Shown: positions 1 through 12,300 of the stretch, piece after piece | How positions within the stretch are numbered: the first letter of the stretch is position 1 | Layout of the letters: the number at the start of each line of letters is the position of its first letter | Assembly (NCBI GenBank): GCA_013397865.1 | Contig: VZTI01001176.1 | Span: 532,288-596,287 of the forward strand | DNA length: 64,000 nucleotides | Source: Struthidea cinerea | Lineage: Eukaryota > Chordata > Aves > Passeriformes > Corcoracidae | Direction of reading: 5' to 3' | Notes under the pieces: generated by a model | What the model was told of the DNA's origin: nothing | What the model saw: the letters and a program-made list of their open reading frames with translations, nothing else | Database searches by the model: none | Program-made: the position numbers and the translations under genes

Positions 1-3000
1 CCTGTCTCCTGGAGAGAATTCTGGTGGTATCGTGATAGTCCAGTGTGAGTTTAGGCTCATAGTGAGCTGAGATTTTTGAGTGTTTCTTTACTAGAGTCTG
101 ATTCTTGAGCCAGTCTGTCCCTTTTTATATTTTGTTGGGGTTTCTTAAGTCTTAGTATGACTGTAAAATGGTAATGCAGCCACATAATAAATGCCTTACA
201 TAAGGATTGTTAACATATTCTCATAAAAAGGTTTTTATCTTTTCTCTCACTTTTAAATTAATTAATCTAAACACTGAAGTCCTTGAGAACTTTTTTGAAT
301 CCAAAATTTATGTAGACCTGTTAAAGAAATTTCTGCATGATATCGCTGACAAGAACAACTGTAATTTGTGATAATAAAGCAGTGTAACTTGAAAATCCCA
401 ACATCCCAAATACGCTGTTGGTCTGCACAGTGCTTTTTCCCAGATGATTGTTAGAACAGCAGGTCTGGTACACTGATCAGCAGAAAGGTCCTCTTGCTTC
501 AGGACAGAGTTTGTATGCAATCTCCAGAGCTGTGCTAATGGCAGAAAGTTAATGAACTTGAATTTGGTGCAGTTAAATATTCCCTGTCTACTTCTGTGCT
601 ATGTGCCTGCTAGCCCAGCATGTGGTTGAAGGAAGGAGCAAATTTGGTTCTGGTCACAGAGGTGTTAGTGATTGTCTGGAGCCATTTGTAGATTATACAA
701 GACAGAAATAGGATGAAATTGTGTGGGACTCATAGTGAAAAGTGTCTTTTGATTGAAGCTCAGAGTTTTGGCCTCTTTGATTCTTTTCTAAGAATGAACT
801 TGTCAGGCAGAGAAGATGATGTAGACTTTTCAGTTGGCCTTGTCCATGTACTCAGGAAAGGAGGTTTTTCTCCTTAATGATTACTCCATGCTGGTCAGAG
901 CAGAGCACAGTGCTTTGAGATGGGACTCTGTCGCTGCGAGCGGCATTGACGACGAAGAATGGCACGACAAGTTCAGGAGAAATAATAACTCATTTATTTA
1001 ATTATAAATCAGTTTATATAAACTTGGGTCGCCAGCATGGCATAAGGTCATTGGTCACCGACCATCCACCTCCCGTACCGGTTGGCTGAAACCTGTCAGA
1101 ATATTTTTTCCAGACAGTATCATAACAATACTACACAACAACTGCAGGTGCAAAATAGAGAAAGTTTGCTTACAGAACTGTAGCACTGTTTTTCATAGTT
1201 TCTGTGAGAAACTGAGCTTTCACAGAGTACTGTAGAAAGCTGGAAAATTTCTCTGCTAACACTTCTCAGTGTTCAAAGGACTCCTTCAGATTGCTGTCTT
1301 GGGAAGATACTGTTGTGGAATAACATGTTGCTGCAGAGTTGATGTTTGAACCTACCCAGTTGCTTATCCATGACAATGGAGGCCCAGCAGCAGGAGATGA
1401 CAGCTGGAGTAGGAGGTGCATCTGGGGTTGTAGTGTATAGTTTGACTCCTGACCAAGGCTAAAGCTTTTTCCAGAGAACCTTTTTTACTGCATTGTTAAT
1501 AGTCATAAAACCTGTTACAGCCTTTGTGCACCCTGTGAGATCTGCATGAGTTCAGGGAACATACATTAGACTTACATTAGGAAATCCAGGTACTCCTGCT
1601 AGAAAGGCAAGGTTCTTCCATCCCAAATGGCAGAGAGTGAGTACTCATGCACTCTACTAGGACCAGTCACCACCATTTCAGGTCTTATGTGTTCTCCTAC
1701 TGCGTGTGAATGAGAAATTGTTTGATATGAGGAAAGAGTACTAGAGAGGAGCTACACAACCAGTTTGACCCAGAAGGCACAAGATGGCAAATACTGAACA
1801 CTAAAGGCTTTCTTAGTGTGAGTTTCAAAAGCTCTTAAACTGGAATAAACCCTATAAGAGTGACTTTATTGCAAGTTATGCATCTCCCAACCTACCTCAC
1901 CAATCTGCCAAATATGACTGATATTTAAATTTTAAAAAACACTTGCCATCTCTTTAGATTCCTTTATTTAGGAGTGTTCCAATCCAATCCTGAACAATGC
2001 AACTGTTAAACTACCCACAGAAAAACCCAAATTAGTGTACCCTTCAGCACTCTGTTTAAGGGGTGAAGCACAGTATTATGTTAACTTCACTGTTCATGCT
2101 TAAAGGCAATAGGATGTTGATTCTGTCCTTCATTTCTGAGTAAATACCTACTTAGCAAGATGGAATCTGTGCATGTCCTTTTCCATACACTGTCCAGACC
2201 TTTCAAGTTTTTCCTTGAGAGTGGCATTCCCGTCTTTGCTTGCCTGAATACAAATGCTGGCTCATAAATATATGCACGGCTTTCCGTGACTATTCACTAT
2301 TCACTTTGATTACTTGAAACACAGTTGCCCACAATTTTATCTTCATTGAGTGCTTCTCCTGCTAGTTGGCTCATTGGCTTATGTAAGGCTGCAGGTGATC
2401 ATTTGAGGACTGCTGTGAAATCACTTCGTGTGGAACTGCATGGCTTTCTTTTAAGTTTTTTTTGCTTTGAATGGCACAACTGAGGTCATGTTTTACTAAT
2501 AATAGGTAGTAGAGGTGGAGTAGTAAGCACGTTATCTTTGTGTGAAGATCTTTATATAATATAAAGAGATGTATAATATCAAACCATAACCTTTTTTTTC
2601 CCTTTAACTCTCCAAAGGTCAGAGACATAAATAGAAAAAAGCTTTTTTTTGTCCTGGACGTCATCTTTTCCTTGTTAGGTTAGCTGTATTAATAAGTTGG
2701 TGCTGGTAGCATTGGATTTCTTCAAGGCGGGGAGGGGAGGAAGTACCATGCAGTTTGAACTGAGCGTACTTCTCTGGGCAGGCTCCCCCTGGTTTTGTAG
2801 CAATAGCATTTAGCTAGCCATGTTGCCCCTGATACACTTCTCAAGCCTTCTTTTACCCAGAAATGGAAACTTTTGTCTGTGGTGTTAATCAGAGTGATCT
2901 TGAAAACCCATTGGGCACAAATCAGCAGAAAGTAAAATGTTCTGAATGATAGAATGATTTTAATAAGAGCTATTGATGGAAGTGTAAAGTTAGTAGTGCT

Positions 3001-3250
3001 TCTTAGTGAGAGACAAAGTTGCAGTCAACTAACAAAATCGAAAGTTAAGGAGTGTAAGCCCTGAAGTACTGCGTGGGAGCCATAGGGATGCTAATGAGCC
3101 TTTCTAGGGGACTGCTGCTTTTGGGAGCTTTGTAACGAAGCAGGTGTCTGATTCTGCTGTAGCACCCTCATGTGGCTTCAGCTCTTACAAGCTGAAGGAA
3201 TATAAGCCTCTGAATAAGACTGGGCTTGTTGTTATTTTCCCCTTGTTTAG
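1..3250 (+). other. Intron of LIMCH1 (5' end outside the window)
   Basis: AT-rich non-coding sequence upstream of the first visible exon. It ends in a T-rich tract and AG at 3249-3250. The next exon starts by completing a codon, so the preceding exon, outside the window, must end after two bases of a codon. Apart from the LTR at 929-1140 I see no exon, RNA gene or repeat. Confidence 0.8.
929..1140 (-). mobile_element. Solo LTR of an endogenous retrovirus
   Basis: A 212-bp block that begins TGT and ends ACA. Read on the minus strand it has a TATA-like stretch at about 1022-1013 and an AATAAA signal at 998-993, in the order expected of an LTR. No internal retroviral sequence or second LTR is next to it, so it is a solo LTR left by recombination. 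The flanks actc (925-928) and actg (1141-1144) may be a 4-bp target duplication with one mismatch. It has about ten CpGs in an otherwise CpG-poor intron, which suggests a fairly young insertion. It encodes no protein. The family was not assigned. Confidence 0.75.
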
Positions 3251-3377
3251 GAGTGTGAGTATGTTTGACATGAGATGTGAAGAAGAAGCTGTGGCTCAGC
3301 CTCATAGCAAAGCTCGCCATGAGAAGCTGCAGAACATACACAACCAGCTGAAAGAGGACGAGACCAGATGGCAAGAT
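3251..3377 (+). CDS. LIMCH1: LIMCH1 exon 1 of the window
   Basis: 127 nt, phase 2/0: one base completes a codon and 42 codons follow. It encodes the segment starting Ser-Val-Ser-Met-Phe-Asp-Met-Arg and ending Trp-Gln-Asp, which leads into the Asp-Leu-Ala-Arg-Trp-Lys motif of the next exon. The acceptor is tttag at 3246-3250 and the donor gtgagt starts at 3378. The segment is typical of LIMCH1 and its paralogue LMO7. It is charged and probably helical. Confidence 0.92.
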
Positions 3378-6300
3378 GTGAGTATACGACATTGTCTGCA
3401 ATGCTGGCAGGCACTGAGGCCAGCCAGCTAGGCAAAAACAGGACAACCTGCTAAATCTGCAGTTGCTGTCAAGTGCTTAAAATAATCAGGAGAGCTTTTT
3501 TTTTCCTCAGTGGATTGGTGCTAAAATAATAGAAGTTCATGATTTGATGTAAATCAAAGAATACAAGATCTTCCAGTCCCTCTGCCTGTTCACCAGCTGT
3601 TTTGCTTTTTAAAAAAAATGTAAGGAAACTGGGATTAGTTAAAAAAATGGAAGAACAACTTCTAACTGCTGACTTGTCTAACTTTTCTAATTAGTCAATG
3701 TCCAAAGTGACAAAATACAAGACTAAGTAGGACAGGGAATAAATGGGTTGGACTTGTCTTTAATAAATTTGTATAGATACAGAAAATGTTAATGTTTTCC
3801 ATCTTGTCCAAGCAAACAGATGGCATGTCATGTTAGCTACACCCTACTTGGTTTACAAGGCCTTTCCAAACCCTCTTTCCTTGATGTGTTTTGTTAAGCT
3901 GTCCGGGCATTTGGCATTGTCTGCAGCAAATTAGCAATGACAGAAAAATGTGATATGCAGGTAAGTTAGTATCAGGAGTTTTAGTTTAAATTCTGTTCAT
4001 TCCTAAAGATTGATTTTAAATGAGGAATTTGGGGCATTTTTTTAGTTTAAAAAACCCCAAAACGCACTAAAACACATCTCTTCAAGTGTGGTACTTTCTC
4101 ATTACAAGGAAAGCTTCTGTGAAACACCTCAGAGAGGTTTTTGGTAGAAAATTCAAGGAAAAGTTAAAAAAAAGAATTGTATATAGAGCTAAGAAGTGAC
4201 TTTTTGCTGTAGAACAATGAAGGACTTTAGCTGAAAGGTCTTTATGTGTGGGAAGCCATAATTTCCCAGCAGAGATAAGACTAAATCCAAAGGCATTCAA
4301 GAAGTTTGAGAACTCTCTACTGTTGAATTTAAAATCCTCTGAGCTAAAGTTTGTACATTTTCCAGGCCCTCAGCACCTTCTACCATGAACTAAAAGTTCT
4401 GAAGTGGTACTGAAAAGTACTTTATTGGAACGTCCTTGGCATTCTGAAGGCTTTATAGAGACATATTTCATGGTTTGATATTTTTATATGCCCATGCTGT
4501 AAATTTGCCAACAATTAACAGTTTCATGGGTTTTTTTAATTATTGTTATTCTAAAGCATCAGAACTGGAAAAGATAAACATGTCTGCTTTTTAATTATGA
4601 AAAGAGGAGGAGGGCTTAGGTTAGAAAATTTGCTAATGAAAAACTAATTTCCAAACAATAGGCAATAGTGGAAGTAGATGGATAAAGAAAGGCTTTGGTA
4701 CTTCAATGAGGATAATTAGTAGCTGAGGAAAATGAAAGGCCGGTGTTTCATGAAGGGCATTATAGACTGATATATGTAGGTCATGTGAAGAAGTACTTTA
4801 ATGAGCATTCCCTTAAGTATAACATCAATAATTTGTGGTTTTAAGCTAAATTAAAAGTGACAATGTTTTTTCCTGATTTTAATGAAATAAGTTATGCTTG
4901 CAGTACCTTCTGCTGTTTGTGGTTTTAAATGCAATTAAAATATTTTGGAAACCATGTAATTAATGAAATAGCCTTTGAATTGAGTATGTGTTATGAATAT
5001 CTGGGTTTTATTAAAACCAAAATTTGTTAGAGTGTATGAAATATAATCTGTATACTAATCTACTGATGTTGAAAAGTTAATGACAGGTGTTCCCTTACAG
5101 TTTCCTGGGAAGTTATTTTTCTTTGCTGAAGTTCTGTAGTGGTTACTTTTTAATGTAAAATTTTGTCCCCTTACTAGTTGGCTAGTAAGGGGACAAAAAA
5201 AAGAAATTTTACAGTTTAGGAAAATTCTGTACTATAATACTTGTACTGTGAAAAAGATCTTGCTTCTGTATCCTCCAGGATTTGTGAATTCATAAAGGAT
5301 GCAAGACAGCACAGGGGCCCATAACAGGTACCTCCTGTGACTCTCTGCTTTAGTGTCAGGCTAGTTTTTCAGGAAGGGCAGAGAACCGGATTCAGTCAAT
5401 CTTCTGCACAATTTCAGGCAGGCAGATTCCAAAAAGACTGAGATTGTTACTTCAGCAAGGACCTCTCTGTATAGCTGAATACAAACCATAGGCATTTTAC
5501 TCAGTCATCTCTCACACCAGCCAGGTATGAGCCATGTCACTCCTAACCCCTCTTGCTCACATCTGGATCCAAAATACTGCAGGGTGGCCATGATGATAAT
5601 AATGGATTAAATAATGATAAATTTGGATGCTGCATTGGATTTTTCTACCAAAAAAAGCCAACATCATGGGTCAACCATACTTGCATATAGATGACTGATA
5701 GCATGGGCAAGGTATGGAACTACCAGCTCTCCAAGGCAGACTATCAGTGCAGCTGTAGCTCATGGTGAAACAACATCCATTCTTCCAATGAACCCCTGGT
5801 TCCCATATATCTGATTATTCAAATTCTTCACCAAACATACTTTTTTTACTTAATCTTTCTGGGGAATTGGATTTTGTCCCTAGTGTTGGCCCAAGTGAAA
5901 ATAAGTGTCCTGACTGGTCCTTTTAGGCCAAATTTCCTGCCAAAAGGAGAGCAGGCAGTGAAGCTATGAAGTCCTTACTGTATCCTGCTGGTAGCAGAAA
6001 ATTCAGTCAGGGAACATCTTCATTTATGGCATGATCTCCTTTTGTCATTGAAATAAACAATGCTGCCTGCAGGTGATGGGAGCCTAGTCCACAGGCAAGA
6101 ACAAGCATTGCAACCAGCTGGTTGGGTTCATTGTTATCTGTGGCCACTTTTTAGTTATTTGCAACTCTGCATTCTGGTTCCTTCCTTCTCTCACAGGACC
6201 TGGCTCGGTGGAAGAGTCGTCGAAGGAGCGCTTCACAGGATTTGATAAAAAAGGAAGCTGAGAGAAAGAAAATGGAGAGGTTATTGGCTGGAGAAGGAAC

Positions 6301-9300
6301 AAATGAGCGCAGAAAAAGCATCAAAACCTACCGAGAAATTGTGGAGGAGAAGTACGTTGTTTTCCTGGAGTGTAGTGGCATGTCTGACAATGCTGTGTGC
6401 TCCATAGGTGATAAGTAACTGTGGGCAGCCCTGCCTGCAAGCCTGGGTGAGGGAGAGGGGAGGCTGTTGATGGAGCAGAGGAAATGGGTGTGATTTCCAA
6501 TGTTAATATGGGGATCTCTCTTGTGTTGTCTTCCTTGCAGAGAGAGGAGGGAGCGGGAGCTTCATGAGGCATACAAGAATGCAAAGACACAGGAGGAGGC
6601 TGAGAGCATCCTCCAGCAGTACACCGAAAGATTCACTATCAGTGAAGCTGTCCTGGAGCGTTTGCAGATGCCAAAAATTCTGGAAAGAAGCCATTCAGTG
6701 GAACCAAATTCCCCACTGAAAGACCCAAATCCTCTGAGATATTTAAGGCAACAGTCACTTCCTGCTCCAAAATTCACTGCCACCATTGAAGCAACCATTG
6801 TTCCCACCACTGAACTAGAGCCCAGCAGTTCAGCAGGACACACATCTCCCAGCAAAAGTGTCTCCAAGGCTGTGCCTATGCTGACACCCAAGCCTTACTC
6901 ACAACCCAAAAATACACAGGAAGTTTTAAAGAACTTTAAGGTAGGATACGTCACGTGCCCCAAAGTCAATCAGGAGGCAAAGAGATCTTGATTAAATCAT
7001 CTGAACATGTGTTTAATGCAATTATGTAGAAAATGGTGGCAGCATTCTGATGTTAAAAAATTCAGCTTCATGCTCTGTGCTGCCCAGGTTAATGGTTTCT
7101 TCATGGTTACCAGTCTTCTTAGAAACTTGACCTCTTCAGACCGAAATATTTGCACTCAGGCTAAATTTGTTTGGGGAAAGGGGAAATTTAAGAAAAAAGC
7201 AAGGCATTTCCTCAAAAAGTTATTAGAAAAGAGTATATGGTCATGTTTTTTGTTTTTAAACAAAATGGAAGGTGCAGGGAGTGTGGAGGCCTGACTTTTG
7301 AAGCAAGACCTGAATTGACTTTTGCGTCAGGGGTCTGACTTTTGCTGTACCCAAACAAGTGTGTCCCTACTCCTTCAGAGTCAAAAGCCAGCTTGCCCAA
7401 AGATATTCTCTGTCTTAAATATGCTTCTCACTACGGATGAATGGGGAAAGCTGCTTCACTGGCATAAAGAGAGGATTTAGGTTGTGCGTGGAGGTTTAGG
7501 GAAACAGGTTGGTACTGGGGTAGCAGAATGACTGGAGATTGATGGTGAGAGAGGGAGAATGGCTGGATTGGATTGCAAGAACTGTGCAAAGATTATGGAA
7601 GTAAAACAAGTAAGAACTTGGATGGAAGCAGGGCTGCTGGAAATAAGGATGAGATTTGTGGAAGAAGCAGATAGGAGAAGAACAGGAGAGATTATTCTGA
7701 AACCAGAATATTAAATGTGAGGAGTGTGCCTTTTGATTGGGTGGTTATGGAGAATGGGAGTACGATACTGAACCAATGATGGAAAAAGCAAAGAACTGGG
7801 ATGTGTTAAAAAGAACAGACCAGAATAAGTCAAGTTTGAAAACATCTGCTTTTCACAGTGCCTGTACCAAAACTGGAGCCTACCCAAGTCTCATTGTAGT
7901 CATGTTGTGAGCAGTGTGAAGCCTACTGGCATGCGTGCCCCCAGCCTCTAGAGTTTGGGTTCCCTTCTGTCTGCCATTGCTCATACTTTGCTAGTGGCAT
8001 TCAAGGGTCCCTGAAGCCCTGCTGATATCCCGGTAGCACTGCTGCCATGTTTATTTAGATTGTTTGCTTTCTAAAAAATAAGTCAGCTTTTTATAGCTAC
8101 TGAAAAAAGTATGTTGTGATGTATAATTTATTGAAGTCTTTCCCAGCTCTTGTGGAAACCACACCCCACAATGTTTCCTAGTTGAAATGTGAAACTGATA
8201 ATTCCTGTTTTTCTTATACTTCACTTGGTGTGCCCCCAGAGCTTACCTTTTAGATATCAGTCAATCATGGATCTTTGGGTTTTTTCTGATCCCTGACACT
8301 TTTTTCATCAGAGGTCCAAGATGGGTGTGTGTATCACCATAATGTTATTGCATATATAATTCACATATATGGGAAAAAACTAACCCATGAGGAGTCCTAC
8401 CCCTCACAAGTCACCACAAAAAAATCTGACTGAATGTTGTTCACATGATGTGAAAAAATGTGATTTGTCTCAGTAGGAATCATTCCCTAGCATGTGTGGC
8501 TGTAGCATTATTTTCCCTTGAAACACAGTCTGTCGATGATTCTTGGCCCTGGTGACAATGTGTTGACTTCCTCCAGATCAGAAGGAAAGGAGTGTGTTTG
8601 TTTAACTCTGCAGCCAGGGCATCTGTCCTGCTCATTCAAACATTTGGTTTTCCTCCTTAATATAAATAGAGAAATGTCTTAGTCTAAACAGAGACACTGA
8701 AATGGATGGTGCGGCCTGCCAGTGTTTTCCTGGCCTTTTTATTTTTGAGGTCTTTCATAACCTGCCTCTCTCGTAGATAATCTAGCACACAGAAGACTTG
8801 GGGCTCAGTGCCTGCTCACACTAAACCCTAAGAGAGGTACTGTGTTTGTTAAGTGGATGAGGTCAGTGTAGAAAGGGAGGGGATATTTTCATATGAAAAA
8901 CAGCGGTGGAGCTGATTGTGCAAGGGCTAACTGCCTTCACCTTCCCACTCATCTGGCAGAGCTAACGATGCCCAGCAGCTCAGAGATGGCCTCTTAGTTA
9001 ATCATGCTCATGAAGAACAGGCCTCTGGATGCACGTGTAACGAGAAGTCAGTGGGAGGAGTTTGCCCTCAGCTTGGTACTGATGGTATATACTAAGTTGG
9101 AGTGCCACTCTTGAGGTATCCAAGCTGTTCACTCAGTAAGTAAGGAAGGATCTCTGTGCACAGAGTAGCAAAGCCCTCCTTACTCCTCACTCCTGTGGAC
9201 AAGCCTGTAAACATCTGTGCTGGAGCCAGGCAGGATCAATGTGATGGTACTGAGACCTGGTCCTCTCCTGGTTTCTCTCCACCTGGGCCCTCTTATGGTG

Positions 9301-12300
9301 AACAGCCAGTGAGTTCTCTGTAGCAAGACTTCTCCCATATGCTTCTACAAAGAGCCCTTCAAATTGAAAGGAGTCTTTACATGCCACCTCCATTCAGAAA
9401 TTGCCGTGTTACAGCACCGGGAAGTTGTATCAGTGCAGAGGAAGAAGCCAAAGATGATTTTGTACTTTCTTCTTTGCTTAAAGGTTCCTTAGCAGGAATA
9501 TACAGCCACCAAGGAGCTAGCTTGACCCTGAGAAAAAAGGTAGTTAAACTGTTTCCACACTCTCCTGTTCAAGGAGATTGCCTAAAGTAATTTTTTGGGA
9601 AAGCACCTAGTCTGTTTGATTGACTTACGGAGAGGGTGGAATGGCCAGTTTTATTTGCTGGTGCCTTGGTTACATGTTATGAACAAAAAAGAAACAAGTG
9701 GACGAACTCTGCTGCTCCAGTCCTTTCAAAGTTCACATGACAGTGCTTCAAAAAAGCACAGACTGCTAATAATGTGGTGAGGTCATTGGGGTACATAAGC
9801 AGTTCATCAGCATAATTAGTCCTGGAGAACCTGATTGACTCTTGCATAAGGCAATGTAAAACCCAGCAGTTTTGGTCTAAATTTTACACAAAAATTGATT
9901 TTCTTAAAACATCCTTTGATCTGTGATGCACACAAAGGGTGTCTGTATGTTACTGGGAGAACGGAATGTGGGAAACCAGGAAATCCAGAAAAATTATTTC
10001 CTTGTGTCTGTATTTTGTTTATAGCCCCCTAGGGTCATAGGGTCTTCTTGTGTTTTGGCCTGTGGAATGAAATACGTGCTTGGCTCCATCCTTCACTGAT
10101 AACACAGACCGTGTTAATGATTGTAGTATCATGTTGAACTCCTAATTTCCTAAATTGCTTTGAATGCTACTTGTCTCAGCATATTTGTTTAACTGTATTC
10201 TGCAGGTAGATGGAAAAGTCAGCATGAATGGAGAAAATGTCAATGGCATGGAAGAAAAGGACAAAGAATGTACAACAGTCATATTTACTCCTTCACCAAC
10301 CAGATCTCTGAAATTTGACGGAGTAGCCAGAGGGGACAGGTCCCCGGTAGAGTTGAAGAAGGACCCCCCAAGTGTTGAGCTCAGTTTACAGAGGCCTGCC
10401 ACTCAGAGTGTGCACAAAGAGCCAACAGTAAGACCAACACGAACAAACCAGCCTTACTTTCTTTGCCAATTTTCTGTCTCATGATGTGTTTAATCACTAA
10501 CTAATGATACCCAAGTGCCTATGTTTGCCTTATTTCAAAAGGGTGTGCCCAGACTAGGAAGAAAACTATAAACAACGCCCAAAATCCTTTGTAAATTAAA
10601 GGCTTCTTCCTTTTGTATGTGGGTAGAGAAATAGGAGGGTAAGATTAAAAAAACTTTTTGTAGCCAGTGGGGGTTTGGGGGGTTTTGTTGTTGTTGGTTT
10701 TGGTTTTTTGTTTCTGTTTGTTTGGTTTTTGGGGGGTTTTTGTTGGTTTTTGTTTGGTTGGTTGTTGTTTGTTTTTTGTGTTGTTGTTGTTGTTGTTCTG
10801 GGATTTTTTTCCAGATGTCATGCAGCTGATAAGCATGCTTTATATGTGCTGGGCCGGGGAGAAACTGATTCAGTGTCCCAGCCATTGTGCAGGTTTATTC
10901 AGTGCTTCTCCTAATGTAAGCTGATTAGATCAGCAACATAATTGGACTGTGTGAGCCATTATAATTAGTCTCAGTTTTCAATTTTCAAAAGAGGATGTGG
11001 ATGTGCTGGCAGTTTTGAACATTTGGTTTTCATTCCCCTCTCAGAAATACTAGAAGAGGGGATAAGCTATTGAAATGCTCAGAGGGGCAACATGCTTCTT
11101 AACTGCCTTATCAGAGAAACAAATTAATTTTACCCTTTCATCTTTCTCTCCCCCTCCTCCCCAGAGAAAAAAGCAGAAGTAAAACTAGAATATATCACAT
11201 CAGGCATCTAGATGCTACAAAACTGTAATAAAAGTAGATAGTAAAAACAAAACAAGAAACGAAGAGAGGATTGCAAAAAGAGCACGTAAAAGGGTTGCAA
11301 GCAAGTGACAGGAGAGGGAATTCTCACCATTTTTTTCTGTGTAACAACAAAGAGAATTGGAGATGTGATGAGAGTTGGAGTATGATAATTTTTTCTTTCA
11401 TCTCAGATTTCATCCAAGCATTGGCCAGAGGGATAACAGGGAGCAGACAGAGATCTGTGCTGGGGTGTGATGGCTCATTCCTGAGAAAGGGTTTGTGTTT
11501 TACTCTCCTGCTTAATGCCAGTCTCTAGCTGTGGACACAAACCATGGAGCCTGCAGCAGTCATGGGAACTGGTATGTGCTGTGAGCACAGACTTGATCCT
11601 GTCAGAGGGATCTGGTATTGAGTCAAGAGTGAATGATTTGCAGGGAAGGCAGAGCTGAGGCTGCTCCTGTCAGAAAAATTCGGATATGAGGGAAAAGCCA
11701 GGTAAGCATTGCATCTGATATGGAAGAGCAGGTAGTGGGAGTGTTTGGAGAATAGAGAAGAACCTCAGCTTGCTGGAGATCAGAAGCTCAATGACAATCA
11801 GCAAAGTAGCCGAGTGAAAATATTACTCGCTCCTTTTTTTAGGATTTTCAGGCCTAGTTAGAGTTATGAGGAAACTCAGCAGCAGAAGTCACTCTTAGTT
11901 CTTGAGTGTGCTTGTATCTGTTTGATGTCCTCCCATCCTCCCCTTTCTACAGCTTTGAGGATGATATGGCCAGCTGAACGCAAATTTTTCTGTGTCTGGT
12001 TTCTCCTTCCAATTCTTAGCTCTTGTGGTGATACTAGCAAAGGAGGCGGAAGAGTTTGACTCCTCAGACTCCTTGTGACTCTTGACATTTGCAGATTAGC
12101 TCCTGGTTTGTAAGCTTGAATGCACTTAATGATGAAGCCTCCAAGAGAGAATGAGTGTGCACCAAAATGGTGCTAGTCACAGAGTGTCTATGCTCTAACT
12201 ACAAATTTTGTATCACTGCTAGCCTCACAATTCCATCAGTAATGTGACTGAGTAGTGCAAACCATCATAATTACTCGGGGCACTTCAGCTTCAAGCAAAG

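Noticed and set aside
6500..6991. Independent 163-codon gene starting at an ATG at 6500
   Set aside because: It is LIMCH1 exon 3 read with flanking intron. The ATG lies before the splice acceptor, and the frame after 6940 is intron.
10667..10924. Hydrophobic membrane-like open frames in the G/T tract
   Set aside because: Phe/Leu/Val/Gly-rich translations come directly from the G/T repeat and are not coding.
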